Assembly (NCBI GenBank): GCA_028564705.1 | Contig: JAPXFQ010000803.1 | Location: 413,321 to 477,320, forward strand | Length of the DNA: 64,000 nucleotides | DNA from: Apricaphanius iberus | Lineage: Eukaryota > Chordata > Actinopteri > Cyprinodontiformes > Aphaniidae | Direction: 5' to 3' | Shown here: piece after piece, positions 9,617 to 21,421 of the stretch | How positions within the stretch are numbered: the first letter of the stretch is position 1 | How the letters are laid out: every line of letters begins with the position of its first letter | Translations under genes and position numbers: made by a program | Notes under the pieces: model-generated | Told to the model about the DNA's origin: nothing | The model's input: only the letters and a program-made list of their open reading frames with translations | The model's database searches: none

Positions 9617-12600
9617 TTTCTTCTTTTTTAACGTGTCCTGTCTAGCAGTATGCTACTCAGAATTGGTGTCTGAGTACCAAGTACAAGCCCAACAGTTTTA
9701 CTTTCCCAAGCAGAGTATTACAGCTTCGCTGTAGTACGCCACTTGATGTATATGTATGAAAAATCTTTATTAGTGATTACTGTGGGTTCAATTTCCTGAC
9801 GTCATGGACATTAAACTGAGACAAGAAGGGAGAAAGGAAGAAGGTGAAGAAAAGAAACCGGACCAACAGAGGGGCGAACCGATGACACAAGACAGGGAGG
9901 CAAATAAAGAACACAAGAAAACATCCCAGTCCTCCACCTCTGCCGGACGGCAGAGAAACAGTAATACAAAACAAAAACAACAAAGTGTACAGAACCAAAC
10001 CAATAGTTCGGATCTGGTAGAATAAACAAAGAATTACACATTCACTACACACAAGCATTGATTAATGAACATAATACAAATGTTTCTGGTAAGCTCCTGT
10101 GAACAACTAACTAATGATGATAACCTCAGCTTAAGATATGTCCGTCCTCACCTATGTCCCCACACCTATGTGTGTGCGAGCATGCAGGTCGGAATAAGGT
10201 TTCCCCATGCAAGTGATTGATAGCTGGTGTAAGGAACCGTCAATCCGTCCTACAGGAATCGGCACAGACATGGAGGAGGCAAGAGATGTATGCATCCAGC
10301 GTCCCACAGAGTACAGAGTCCACAGGCGGATCAGCGCAGGGTCGATCACCCGCCAAGAGGGGAACAGATGGAAGCCCCAGGGGAGCACCCACCAGCCGCG
10401 ATGCTGGGGCCCGAGAGATCGCAGTGACGAGCCCACGGGCTCCGCCGGTAACCGGCTACGCCAGGGCGGGCCCGGACCAGGAACCGGAGGCCACGGGGAC
10501 CAGGGGCACCCCACCCCCCAGCGGGGCCCCAACCAGTGACCAGCCGACAAGGGTCCCCCGCCGCCGCCGCAGGCAAGGAGGACCCGCAGCCAACCGACGG
10601 ACAACACACGCCGCCGCCACCCCGGACCAGTACCCACCGCCAACAACCCGGCCCGCCCCCACACATCCACACGCCAGGGAGCCACAGCGGATGTACGCCC
10701 TCCCCAGGCCGCGCCCAGCCGGCACCTGGACATCCAGATCTTCCAGCTCCAGGGTCCAGATCCCGCCCCACGTGGGGCGCCAAGATCAGGGGCCCAGCCA
10801 ATGCCGGACAGCCCCACCAGGCGAACAGACCAGCCAGCTGAAGTCCTGGAACCGGCAGGAGGATTGGGCGCCAGGCACGGTCCCCACCGATCCACCGGAC
10901 GGCACCAACCTATTCTACAAACCCGGCACCCCCATAAGAGGTGCCCCAGTCAATCCAAGGAGGACATCGGCCCGAAACAGCGGCCGCCCGACACACCGGA
11001 CCACCCAGGACCCGCCCGACATGCACCAGGACCGAGCCGGGCCGCAACCGGGACCCCCAGCCCCAGGCATCGAGAGTCATCATCAACCAGCGGGCAGGAG
11101 CAACCATCACCGACGGGGAGTGACGGGGAGGGAAGAAGATGCATCAGGCCAGAGAGCAGCCAAACACCCAACCTGACAGGTAGACATAGACAGACAGAGA
11201 CACTCATACGTACCCTCCCTTTCTTGTGTACACATTCTTACAAATACAGGACATACGAAAAAAGGACGCTATACCCTCATTCATACCCCCCATACGTACA
11301 CTATACTCCATACTCCCAGGCCCAGGGACAGACACCCCAGTAGAGAACCCTGCCCCTGCACCCAGGAGACAGACCCCTTTGCCCACCAGGACGGGGACAA
11401 GTAGACCGCCAAGGCCCCACACCGGCAAGAGCAGCCCACCAGCCCAGGACCCCGACCAGACGGCGTGATGTTCTATCCGGGCTCCGACCCCTGATGGTCC
11501 AACGAACAGGGGTGTGGAAAGACCCCCCAGCCTCTCTCCCCCAGCTCAATGTGGTGTTGTTGCGTGTTGTTCTAATGTGCACTTAAAACAGAGGGGGGGG
11601 GACATGGGAATACTGCCGGGTACCCCCATCTCCCCCCCCGGGCCCTCAGTGTCTAGATGCATTTAAGCAGTGGGTGCCGGCACCTGTGGCGCCACACCGC
11701 CAGGTCCCTACATGTGCGTTCCCTGTAAATGTTGCAAGTGTAGTGTCTAAATTGCTCAATAAAATCGGGACCCAGGCCGCCACCGGGTAGCGAAGACGGA
11801 AGCTCCATCCCGCACCCCAGTGACGTGCCCACGTCCCAAGGCCTTGTGAATGGTAGAATGAAGGAGCAGGTGGACAGAGGCATGGGGATGGGGAGAAAAT
11901 AACTGGGGTGACCATTGCCAACCCCAGGGAGCCAGCTCCCCTGCTGACTCCAATAGGCACCCCCGTTCGGCCCGATCCACCAGGGGTGGGAGGCCCCAGC
12001 ACGTCCAGTCGGGGCCCACGGCAGCGGTACCGCCGAGCCCCATGGGGGCCCCGGCAATCCACCAGCCCCCATGCCAGGGGCATACCTAAATCCTCCCCAA
12101 CATTCACACTGCTAACAAAACACATGTCACTAGACACCCAGGTTGAGTTTAGCCCCCCCTCACCCTCAACGCCCTCCCCCCTCCCGTCCCAAGCGCACCC
12201 CGTTAAAAAGAGCGCCTGTGCTAGATGGTAAAAAGCCTCCCCGCCAATAAGAGACGCCCCAGGCACCGCCAGCGTCCGAGGACCCCCGGGCCGAGGCCGG
12301 AACCCGGCGCACCACCGACTCGGGTACCCCGGACATGCCGCGCCAGGCCCGTGAGCAGACCGAAGTCCCGGGCGGCCAATCCCCAGGCCGACATCCTCCA
12401 GCCTTGCTACTACCGCCCGATGGCCGGGTGGCAACAGAACCCAGCACGTCCACCCACCAGCCCACACCCCACCAACTGGTCAGTCACCGTGGAGGCCGAC
12501 CAACACCGGCCAGAGCCCCCCACCCCAGCACCCCCGCGAGGGCTAAGACCAAGACCCAGGAGCCATGTCCAGTGTCAATATAGCCGATCGGGCCCGGAGA

Positions 12601-13090
12601 CGCCGGCCACCCGCCACGGCCTCTCGCCGACGCCCGGACGCGGCAAGCGGCCACCGGGGAGCAAGCGACAGGAACCAGCCCGGGGAGATGGAAAGGGCAG
12701 CAGCGCCCGCCAACCACCGGCCGACCACAGCCCCCCCCCAGCCGGCACCGACGGCAGCGGCCCCCCCCGGCCAAGCCCCGCCAGGGCCCCAGCCGGGGGG
12801 CGCGCCGCCCCAGAACCCCGAGCCCCAGGCCCAGTCCAGACCCCCCCAGAGCAGCACAGCACCAGGCCAGTAACCCGTGTCCGCCAGCACGACCCCTCTA
12901 AGGCGCCGCATGCAGCCACTAGGAGTCACCACACAAAGACCCCAAAGTCCCACCCCAGGCGAGGGTCTCGGCACCTATCGCCGAACCGCAAGCGGACCCA
13001 CCCCCAAGGACCTCCCCGCAGTCACCACCAACCCTTAAGCTCCACATCGGCAACCGTGTCCCACAGAACGGAATCAAGGGCCCGACCCCA
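9617..13090 (-). other. L1 3' UTR, G-rich on the sense strand
   Basis: About 3.5 kb between the ORF2 stop and the tail. From about 10200 to 13090 the plus strand is extremely C-rich, so the L1 RNA would carry many runs of four or more Gs (for example around 12730-12860). Nearer the tail the sequence is ordinary and includes a sense 'aataaa' near 9765. Long ORFs on both strands here are a by-product of stop-poor GC-rich sequence. L1 elements are known to have G-rich 3' UTRs; this one is unusually long. Confidence 0.75.
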
Positions 13091-16000
13091 CTAGGTGATG
13101 GAACTGATCAAGGGTGACCAGAAAGATTGATCAGATGTGGAGGCAGATGCCGTTTCTAAACCAATGTAATCCAGAAGGAGATCTCTATATTGATTAATAT
13201 TCAGAGTATTTTTATTTTTCCAGTTCAAGAGGATATTTTTCTTAGCGATGCATAAGGCGATGTAAAATAATTGCATAGACTTTGTATCCATGGTAACTTC
13301 ATCTATATTTCCCAGCAAGCAAACTCTGGGAGCAGGTGTGATATTACATTTCAGACACTTTGATAGATCTTCACATATCTGGTACCAATATTTCTTAACA
13401 GGTGGGCAGAACCAAAGAGCATGAATATAATTGTCTGGTAGATTGCTTGTACATTGTAAACAGGTATCAGACGGCGTATAACCCATCTTGAACATCCGTT
13501 GCCCTGTATAATGCACTCTATGAAGGATTTTATATTGTATTAATCGTAGATTAGGATTCTTAAGAAATTTGAAGGTTCTTAATGAAATTTGAGACCAGAG
13601 GTTTTGGTCTATTGAGATGGACAAGTCCATCTCCCATTTTGAAATAGGAAGGGCTATTGATTCATCTATTCTATTTAATGTTTTGTATATTTTAGATAGC
13701 AGTTTGGGAGGGTTAAGATTAAGGAAGTCTAAAACTTTTCCTGGAATTTGTAAATCAACTGTATTGAGCCTAAATTTATTTTTTATAATTGATTTAATTT
13801 GTTGGTATTCTAAGAATTTATTCTTGTTAATTCCGAATTGTGTAACCAATGTATTAAAGGGGATAAAGTCTGTTCCATCAAATATATGCTCCAGGTATTC
13901 AATTCCTTTACAACTCCAGCCTGGAAAGTTAATCATGCATTTTTTTTGTAAGATATCCGGGTTATTCCAGATGGGTGTACGCCTGCATGGGACTAGTGAG
14001 GTCTTTGTCATTTTAAGAAATTCCCACCAAGCTGTCAGAGAGGAGCTGATATTTATACTTTTGAAACATTCATTTTGTTTTATATTTGAGCTAACAAAAG
14101 GTAGATCTGAAAGTTTTATCTTATTGCATAGTGTCTGTTCTACATCTACCCAGCACTCATCGATATAACTGTGTTTTACCCATCTTGATGTGTATTGGAG
14201 TCTGTTGGCTAAGAAATAATGACGAAAGTTTGGTAGGTCTAGACCTCCTTTATCTTTGGACTTCTGTAGTGTTTTTAAGCTGATACGTGGGGGTTTATCT
14301 TTCCAAAGGAATTTAGAAACAGAAGAGTCCAGAGATCTAAACCAATCAGGTGATGGTTTGCTTGGGATCATTGAGAATAAATAATTGATTCTAGGCAAAA
14401 CCATCATTTTTATTGTAGCTACCCTTCCAATAAGTGATATTGGAAGGGATTTCCATCTTGCCAGATCATCTTCCACTTTTTTTAAAAGTGGGACGTAGTT
14501 TAGCTTAGATAAGTCTGCCAGTCTTGGTGAGATATGGATACCTAGATATGTAATATTTCCCGACCGGAGCTGTAAAGCAACAGGACTCTGGTAAGAACAG
14601 TTGATTGGAAGGACTGTAGATTTTAACCAATTTATGGAATAGTCTGAAACTCTTGAGTAAGATTTTATTAACTCAATTACCTGATACAAGGAAGTTTGTG
14701 AATGCTGTAGAAAAAGTAGTACATCATCTGCGTATAAACTGATTTTATGTTCTATTTTGTTGCATTGTATACCTTTAACATTATTATTTTGCCTGATTGC
14801 TGCTGCTAATGGTTCAATAAAAATAGCAAAGAGGGAGGGAGAAAGTGGACATCCCTGCCTGGTACCTCTCTGAAGAAAGAACCTTGATGATGTTTGATTA
14901 TTGGTCCTAATACATGCTGTTGGTGAGCTGTATAATATTTTTAACCAGTTTACAAAAGAATTACTGAATCCGAATTTATTTAAGGCTGCAAATAAAAATT
15001 TCCAGTTAACTCTATCAAATGCTTTTTCTGCATCTAAAGATAATATATTGGTTTGGACGTTTTTACAGTGGGAATAATCTATTAAATCTATTAATCTACG
15101 TGAATTTGTGGAAGAGAGCCTACCTTTTATAAAACCTGTTTGATCCGGGTGGATTATTAGAGGTGTTATTTTCTCTATCCTTCTTGCAAGAGCTTTGCAA
15201 ATTATTTTCAGATCCACATTGATAAGAGAAATCGGACGATAACTGGTAGGAGACATAGGGTCTTTTCCTGGTTTTAATAGAAGATTGATGTAGGCAGAAT
15301 TCATGTTTGGTGGTATTCGACCATTTTCCTTTGTTTCCTGTAACATTTTGTAAAATGTTGGTGCCAGAATATTCCAGAATTCTTTATAGAACTCTGCTGG
15401 AAATCCATCTGGACCTGGAGCTTTATTATTAGGCATAGATTGGAGGGCCTCCTGGAGTTCAGACACTGTTAGCGGTGAATCCAGGGCCTTTGCTTGACTG
15501 TCTGAAAGTTTAGGAAGAGTTATTTTATCCAGAAATTGTACAATATCATTATTTGAAGGGTTTATCTCTGGTGTGTATAACGTCTCATAAAATTCTTTGA
15601 AAGTGTTGTTTATTTTTTCAGGGTCATATATTATATTCCCAGTTTTGTCTTTGATTGCAGATATAGTTGTTTTTTCTTTATTTATTTTTAACTGATTAGC
15701 TAAGAAGCTACCTGATTTATTACTATGTTCAAAGTTTTCTATTCTAAGTCTTTGGATTAAGAACTGCGTCCTTTTATTAATAATTTCATTTAACTCTAAT
15801 TTTGCTTTCCTTATTTTACTTAAGCTCTCTTTATCCAGGGAAGGTTCTAATGATTTAATAGTTTCTTCTAATTCCTGAACATGTTTATTTTCTGTTCTCT
15901 TTTTATTTGATGAGAATGAAATTATTTTACCTCTAATCACAGCTTTCCCTGCTTCCCATAGAGTGGATGGCGACATACCAGGGAGATCATTAAATTCCAT

Positions 16001-16630
16001 GTATGAAGCCCATTCTTTTTCAATATATTTAATAAATTCTTTATCCTTAAGTAATGATGTATTAAATCTCCAATTTTTATATTGAAGGGTTGCAATTTTA
16101 TTTGCTAAATTTAAAGAAACAGGAGCGTGATCGCTGATCACTATAGGATGTATCTCAGTGTCTGAAATGTCATTCAACAGTGAGCTGCTGACTAACAAAT
16201 AGTCCAATCTAGAATAAGAATGATGTACGTTTGAGTAAAAAGTGTATTTTCTGTCGTTGGGATGAAGCGATCGCCATGCATCGCAGAGTCCATAATCGCT
16301 CATGTACTGTTTAACTATATCTATGGATTGCCATCTGCGCTGAGTCCCTGCTGTACTGAGCCTGTCTATTTCTTCATTTAGTCCAAAGTTGAAATCTCCC
16401 CCAAGAACAAGTGAGCAATCCATGTGATTAGCCAGAACCGAGAAGAAAGTATGAAAGAATGAGGGGTCGTCAACATTTGGACCATATATACTAACTATAC
16501 ATAACTTTTGGTTATTTATAAATAGTTTTAATATTATAAATCTACCTTCTGGATCTGTAGCTGTGTCTATTACTTTAAAATTAGTATTTCTATTTATTAA
16601 TATTGCTACTCCTCGTTGTCTAGAGTTATA
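13091..16630 (-). CDS. L1-type ORF2: endonuclease / reverse transcriptase (5'-partial)
   Basis: Open without a stop from the truncation point to TAG at 13091-13093, about 1179 codons; the first ATG is at 16423. Counted from that ATG: endonuclease GGDFNF (8-13) and SDHAP (~97); RT motif A 'LDAEKAFDRV' (~462), motif B 'RQGCPLSPSLF' (~520), YADD (~563); and a C-terminal C-x2-C...H...C zinc-knuckle-like segment starting near 986. All visible catalytic boxes are intact, but the N-terminal endonuclease half with its first Asn and Glu residues is missing. The enzyme would nick DNA and reverse transcribe its RNA in the nucleus. The intact frame suggests a fairly young copy. Confidence 0.88.
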   Translation of the reverse strand, partial: YNSRQRGVAILINRNTNFKVIDTATDPEGRFIILKLFINNQKLCIVSIYGPNVDDPSFFHTFFSVLANHMDCSLVLGGDFNFGLNEEIDRLSTAGTQRRWQSIDIVKQYMSDYGLCDAWRSLHPNDRKYTFYSNVHHSYSRLDYLLVSSSLLNDISDTEIHPIVISDHAPVSLNLANKIATLQYKNWRFNTSLLKDKEFIKYIEKEWASYMEFNDLPGMSPSTLWEAGKAVIRGKIISFSSNKKRTENKHVQELEETIKSLEPSLDKESLSKIRKAKLELNEIINKRTQFLIQRLRIENFEHSNKSGSFLANQLKINKEKTTISAIKDKTGNIIYDPEKINNTFKEFYETLYTPEINPSNNDIVQFLDKITLPKLSDSQAKALDSPLTVSELQEALQSMPNNKAPGPDGFPAEFYKEFWNILAPTFYKMLQETKENGRIPPNMNSAYINLLLKPGKDPMSPTSYRPISLINVDLKIICKALARRIEKITPLIIHPDQTGFIKGRLSSTNSRRLIDLIDYSHCKNVQTNILSLDAEKAFDRVNWKFLFAALNKFGFSNSFVNWLKILYSSPTACIRTNNQTSSRFFLQRGTRQGCPLSPSLFAIFIEPLAAAIRQNNNVKGIQCNKIEHKISLYADDVLLFLQHSQTSLYQVIELIKSYSRVSDYSINWLKSTVLPINCSYQSPVALQLRSGNITYLGIHISPRLADLSKLNYVPLLKKVEDDLARWKSLPISLIGRVATIKMMVLPRINYLFSMIPSKPSPDWFRSLDSSVSKFLWKDKPPRISLKTLQKSKDKGGLDLPNFRHYFLANRLQYTSRWVKHSYIDECWVDVEQTLCNKIKLSDLPFVSSNIKQNECFKSINISSSLTAWWEFLKMTKTSLVPCRRTPIWNNPDILQKKCMINFPGWSCKGIEYLEHIFDGTDFIPFNTLVTQFGINKNKFLEYQQIKSIIKNKFRLNTVDLQIPGKVLDFLNLNPPKLLSKIYKTLNRIDESIALPISKWEMDLSISIDQNLWSQISLRTFKFLKNPNLRLIQYKILHRVHYTGQRMFKMGYTPSDTCLQCTSNLPDNYIHALWFCPPVKKYWYQICEDLSKCLKCNITPAPRVCLLGNIDEVTMDTKSMQLFYIALCIAKKNILLNWKNKNTLNINQYRDLLLDYIGLETASASTSDQSFWSPLISSIT

Positions 16631-17512
16631 GCATGAAGAATGCCTTGTTGATGCCAGAGGTCAGAGGAAAATGGCCAGACTGGTTGGAGCTAATACAAAG
16701 GAAACAGTAACTCAAATAACAACTCGTTAAAACCAAGGTAGGCCTATGCAGAACAGTATCTCTGAACACACAACACGTTGAACTTTGAGGCAGATGGGCT
16801 ACAGCAGCAGAAGACCACACGGGGTGCCACTCCTGTCAGCTAAGAACAGGAAACTGAGGCTACAATTCTCACAGGCTCAGCAACATTGGACAAGATTGGA
16901 AAAACGTTTTCTGGTCTGATGAGTCTCGATTTCTGCTGTGACTTTCAGATGGTAGGGTCAGAATTTGGGGTCACCAATATGAAAGCATGGATCCATCCTG
17001 CCTTGTATCAATGGTTCAGGCTGGTAGTGGTGTCATTGTGTGGGGGACATTTTCATGGCACACATTGGGTCCCTTAGTACCAATTGATCATGCTTGCATT
17101 GCCACAGCCTAGCTGAGTATTGTTTCTGACCATGTCCATCCCTTTATGACCACAGTGTACCCATCTTCTGATGGCTACTTCCAACAGGATAATGTTCCAT
17201 GTCATGAAGCTCCAATAATCTCAGACTGTTTTTTTTTTTTTTACATGACAATGAGTTCCCTTTACTCAGATGGTCTCCACAGTCACCAAATCTCATTCCA
17301 ATACAGCACCCTTGGAATGTGGTGGAACGGGAGATTTGCATCATGGATGTGCAGCTTACAAATCTGCAGCAATGTGTGATGCTATCATGTTAATATGGAC
17401 AAAATCTCTGAATAATGTTTCCAGTACCTTGTTTAATCTATGCCACAATGGATTAACGCAGTTCTGAAGGCAAAATGGGGTCCGACCTGGTACTAGCAAA
17501 GTGGCTAGTGAG
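16627..17512 (+). pseudogene. Tc1-like transposase, main part (split by L1)
   Basis: Continuation of the transposon begun at 9413. In sense order: 'CLVDARGQRKMARL' DNA-binding region, 'HTTRRTLRQMGYSSRRPHG', catalytic 'WSDESRFLL', 'SDGYFQQDNVPCHEA' and 'PLVEREI'-type glutamate region, ending in the typical 'KAKWGPTWY'. Several stops and frameshifts, including one after 'FLL' near 16938 and a T run at 17229-17242, make it inactive. The right end 'gtggctagtgagtg' at about 17500-17512 is near the expected terminal repeat. Confidence 0.8.
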
Positions 17513-17865
17513 TGTTTATCAACTATGTGACTCTGGTGGACACTGCGTTGGTAAGGCGTATCGCGTCATTTCCTGTTTGTTAACTCGCTTGGCTGAAGCA
17601 TCTCGATGCTCTTGCCCTCTTTAATTTATCTAATTTTCTCTATCCAGAAGCTTTTCTGAGTTATTATCACAAACACATTGAAACACTTATTTTCTTTTGG
17701 TGTTCTTTACGTTTTGGGAACACGTTAAGTGTTATACTGGTTTTCTGGGCTAGGTAAGGTATCGCTAGGTTAGCTTAGGTTTACTGCTAGCAGGGCTACG
17801 GCTGCTATCTCTCCTGTCCCTCCGTCTCTCTCTCTAAATCTCCTCTCTCCTGCTCTCTGTGTCAG

Positions 17866-18095
17866 ATGTTTAGTTACTCCTCTGCCTCCTTTAGCGAAGA
17901 TGGTAGGTGTAATAAGTGCAGCATTTTTGTAGCCTTGGAGTAAGGATTTCTGAGCTAGAGGCCCGGCTCCGCTCTGTAGAACAGCCAGGCCCAGCAGTAG
18001 CTAGTGCAGAGCCAGTTAGGACAGGACTCTTAGCCGTCCTCCAACAGCTCCCGTGCAGCCGGAACCTCAGGCGAGCTGGGTGACTGTTAGTAAGG
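17866..18095 (+). pseudogene. L2-B ORF1 N-terminus
   Basis: ATG at 17866 begins a short peptide with a C-x2-C pair ('CNKC'), then a one-base deletion near 17937 shifts the frame. After it a coiled-coil-like 'SELEARLRSVEQPGP' is readable, as in the intact copy at 62390. The reading frame is then cut by L2-C. In this family ORF1 carries a coiled coil followed by an SGNH-esterase domain. Confidence 0.65.
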
Positions 18096-18421
18096 CAAGG
18101 CAGGGCACTTTTATTTGTATAGCACACTTTCAACACAAGGCAATTCAAGTTACTTTACATGATTCAGTGATAATGAAACCACATGATTACAAACAAAACA
18201 TATGAGATTAACAGTAATCAATCAGTAAGAAAAGATAATGTAAGGAACAAATTTATGTATTTAATACACAATCACTTAAAAAAGAAATAAAAAAGTAAGA
18301 ATAGAAATTAAACCACAACAATAAAAAATAATTTAAAGAACAAACGTATGCAATTAAAACAGATAAAACACAATCGGGTAAACAAAACAAAACAAAACAA
18401 AAAGTGATCAGAAAGCGCAAT

Positions 18422-21300
18422 TTAAGATTCAAATGCAGCTCTGAATAGTAGAGTTTTAATCTTTGATTTAAAAGAGCCTAGTGATTCAGCGTTTTTGCAT
18501 TCGTCTGGGAGTTTATTCCACATTTGTGGAGCATAGAAGCTGAAAGCTGCCTCTCCCTGTTCAGTTCTGATTCTAGGGATGATTAGTACGCTAGAGTTGG
18601 AGGACCTGAGTGGTCTGCTGGGTTGATATAGTGACAGCATATCTTCAATGTACTTTGAAGCTAAACCGTTCAATGATTTATAAACAAGTAGGAGTTTACA
18701 AGTCTATTCTCTGAGCAACAGGGAGCCAGTGGAAGGACTTTAGAACTGGGGTGATGTGTTATACTTTCCTGGTTCTAGTGAGAACACGTGCAGCAGCGTT
18801 CTGGATCAGCTGCCAATGTCTGATTGATTTTTTAGGTAGACCTGTGAGGACGCTGTTGCAGTAATCGATCCGACTAAAGATAAACGCATGGATCAGTTTC
18901 TCACTGTCCTTCTGTGACATCAGTCATTTAATCCTAGAAAAGATCCTCAGGTGATAGAAAGCTGAACTTGTTATTGCCTTTATGTGACCTTGGAGGATCA
19001 GGTCTGAGTCCATTATTACACCTAGATTATGAGCCTGATGAGTAGTTTTTAGTTGTATTAGTTCAAGCTGTGTGCTGACTTTGGATCGTTTCTCCTTAGG
19101 TCCAAAAATAATTACTTCTGCTTTGTTTCTGTTTAGCTGGAGAAAGTTATGAAACATCCAGTTGTAGATTTGTTCAATGAATTCATTTAAGGTCTGGATA
19201 GAATCAAACTCACCTGGTGATAATGTAATGTATAGCTGTGTATCGTCTGCATAGTTATGGTAGCTAATCTGATTGGTTGCTATAATCTTGGTTAGTGGGA
19301 GCATGTAAATATTGAACAGGAGGGGCCCCAGGATGGAGCCCTGGGGGACCCCTCATGTGATTTATGTTTGTTCTGATGAGAAATTTCCGATGGACACAAA
19401 TAACTTCCTATTTTTGAGGTAAGATTCGAACCATTGAAGAGCTGTACCATTCAGTCCGACCCAGCTCTCTAATCGTTCCAGTAATACTGTATGATCAACA
19501 GTGTCAAATGCTGCACTGAGGTCCAACCGAACCAACACTGTAGTTTTACCGCTGTCTGTATTTATGCGGATGTCATTGAAAACTTTGACAAGGGCAGTCT
19601 CAGTGCTGTGATGAGCACAGAAACCAGATTGAAAATGATCTAAGGAGTTGTTCGTTGTCAGGAATGTGTTCAACTGTTGAGATACAGCTCCCATTCATCT
19701 TACTGATGAATGGGAGATTAGAGATTGGCCTATAATTCTGCATCAAGGTATTGTCTAGGTTGTTTTTCTTTAATAGGGGTTTGATAACTGCTGTTTTGAG
19801 GGCCTGGGGGAAGACACCTGACTGGAGGGATGTGTTAACTATTTGCATCAGATCCGACTTAATGACAGGGAGAACTGTCTTTAAAAAAGCTGTGGGTAAG
19901 ATACCGAGGCAGCAAAAGAAGGAGTTCAGTTGTTTAATAATTTCATCAAGATGTGATTGATTCCATTTTTTGAAATCAGACATCTTATCTGCATTATTTT
20001 TAAGTGGGAATGATAATGTTGGTGGGTTGGTTGCTGCTTTACAGATTGATCTTCTAATTTCTAGAATCTAGAAAGTTGGCAAATTCAGTACAGGTCCTAG
20101 TGGAGTGTAGCTTAGGAGCAGCTGTCACTGGGGGATTGGTTAGTCTTTCAACTGTTGCGAATAAGTTCCAAGGGTTATTAATGTTTTTGTTAATGATTTC
20201 AGAGAAGAATGATTCCTTTGCAGTTTTCAAGGTTGTGTTATATTTGTTCAACCTGTTTTTGTAGATCTCATAGTGAACCTGGAGTTGAGTTTTCCTCCAT
20301 TTTCTTTCGGCCTGACGGCACTCCCTTTTTCCACTGCGTACTAGAGGATTGCTGATCCATGGAGACTTGTATCTACCTGAGACTATTTTTACCCTAATTG
20401 GAGCAATGGTATTAATGATGTCTGAGACTTTAGAGAAAAAGTTATCTTCCAGGTTGTTAACAGAGTGTGTGTTGGGTAGTTGGGGTGGTGGGTCTTGGGG
20501 GAGGGTGAGGTAGAGCAGTAAATTTGTTTAAAAATTTCAGCAGAGCTGTCAACAAGAGGTCGTTTTCTTACTACGGTGTCATTTTGATTAGATAGTTTAG
20601 CCGGGATAATGCTTTCAAAGAAGATGCAGAAGTGGTCAGATAATGCAACATCCAATACGGAGATGTTAGAGATTTTTAGTCCTTTGCTAATGATTAAGTC
20701 TAAAGTGTGACCTTGTTTGTGTGTCGGCTGTTTGACATGCTGGGTTAGACCAAAGCTTAGGAGAGTATCACTTAGTACCTTAGGAGAGTATCACTTTGTA
20801 TTTTAGTCTGTCTCTCCTGGAGATTGTCGGTATGAATGTTCAGATCCCCCACAATAATTAGTTTGTCATATTAAATATACATATTAAAGAAAGAAGGTCA
20901 TTGAGATCGTTAAGAAAGTTTGAGCTCGCTTTGGGTGGTTTGTACATATTTATGACCTAGTTCGGTTCTTTTATCTCTGTAGCAAGGTATTCGAAGGAGT
21001 GAAATGTACCCAGAAGTATCTTTTTAAAGTTCAGTGTATTTTTAAAAATAGTTCCCAGACTCCCCCCCCCCTTCTTTGTTGCCTGTTTTCATTTAGAAAG
21101 ATGTAGTTAGGTGGTGTGGCTTCTAGCATTAAGGTTCTTTCATTATTTGCATCCAACCAAGTTTCAGACAAAAACATAGCCTTTACATTGTAATTGGTAA
21201 TAAGTTCATTAGTTAAAAAAGATTTATTTGATAGGGAACGGACATTGAGTAATGCTAATTTAAGACATTCATTGGTAGTTTTTAAATTATTCTGACAGGC
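18422..21300 (-). pseudogene. L2-C ORF2: endonuclease / reverse transcriptase
   Basis: Broken into pieces by frameshifts and stops. In sense order: endonuclease remnant with 'LSDHFCIF' near 20640, linker, RT 'PLLKKNNLDNTLMQNYRPIS' near 19780, motif A '[12 protein letters not shown]' near 19500, motif B at about 19340, 'NYADDTQL' near 19250, '[11 protein letters not shown]' near 19020, and a C-terminal 'MWNKLPDEC' block ending at 18422. The order and motifs are those of L2 ORF2. At least five frame changes show long decay. Confidence 0.8.
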
Positions 21301-21421
21301 AATATTTATGAGATTTTAAATGATGGGGGGGGGGGGATTTCACCGGAATGCTATTTTCTCTGTAACCAGACTGGTGCTGGTTGACAAGTTTTCTTGGAGA
21401 AAAGTCTGGCAGCCTGAAACA

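Larger units (their letters stand above)
9577..16632 (-). mobile_element. L1-type LINE, 7.06 kb, 5'-truncated
   Basis: Minus-strand L1-clade LINE: truncated inside the endonuclease at about 16630, ORF2 to 13091, then a very long GC-rich 3' UTR and an (AAAT)n tail seen as (ATTT)n at 9584-9616. A separate fragment at 32319-32614 repeats the distal part of the same 3' UTR, which supports treating the GC-rich stretch as part of the element. It interrupts a Tc1 transposon. About 200 or more bases of Tc1 are missing at the junction and I see no clear target duplication. Confidence 0.85.

Noticed and set aside
10217..13094. Long plus- and minus-strand ORFs (up to 319 codons) in the GC-rich block
   Set aside because: They are Pro/Arg/Gly-rich, overlap in several frames on both strands, and lie in the L1 3' UTR; stop codons are rare there because the DNA is GC-rich.
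13617..14168. Plus-strand 183-codon ORF
   Set aside because: It is a shadow on the opposite strand of the L1 ORF2.
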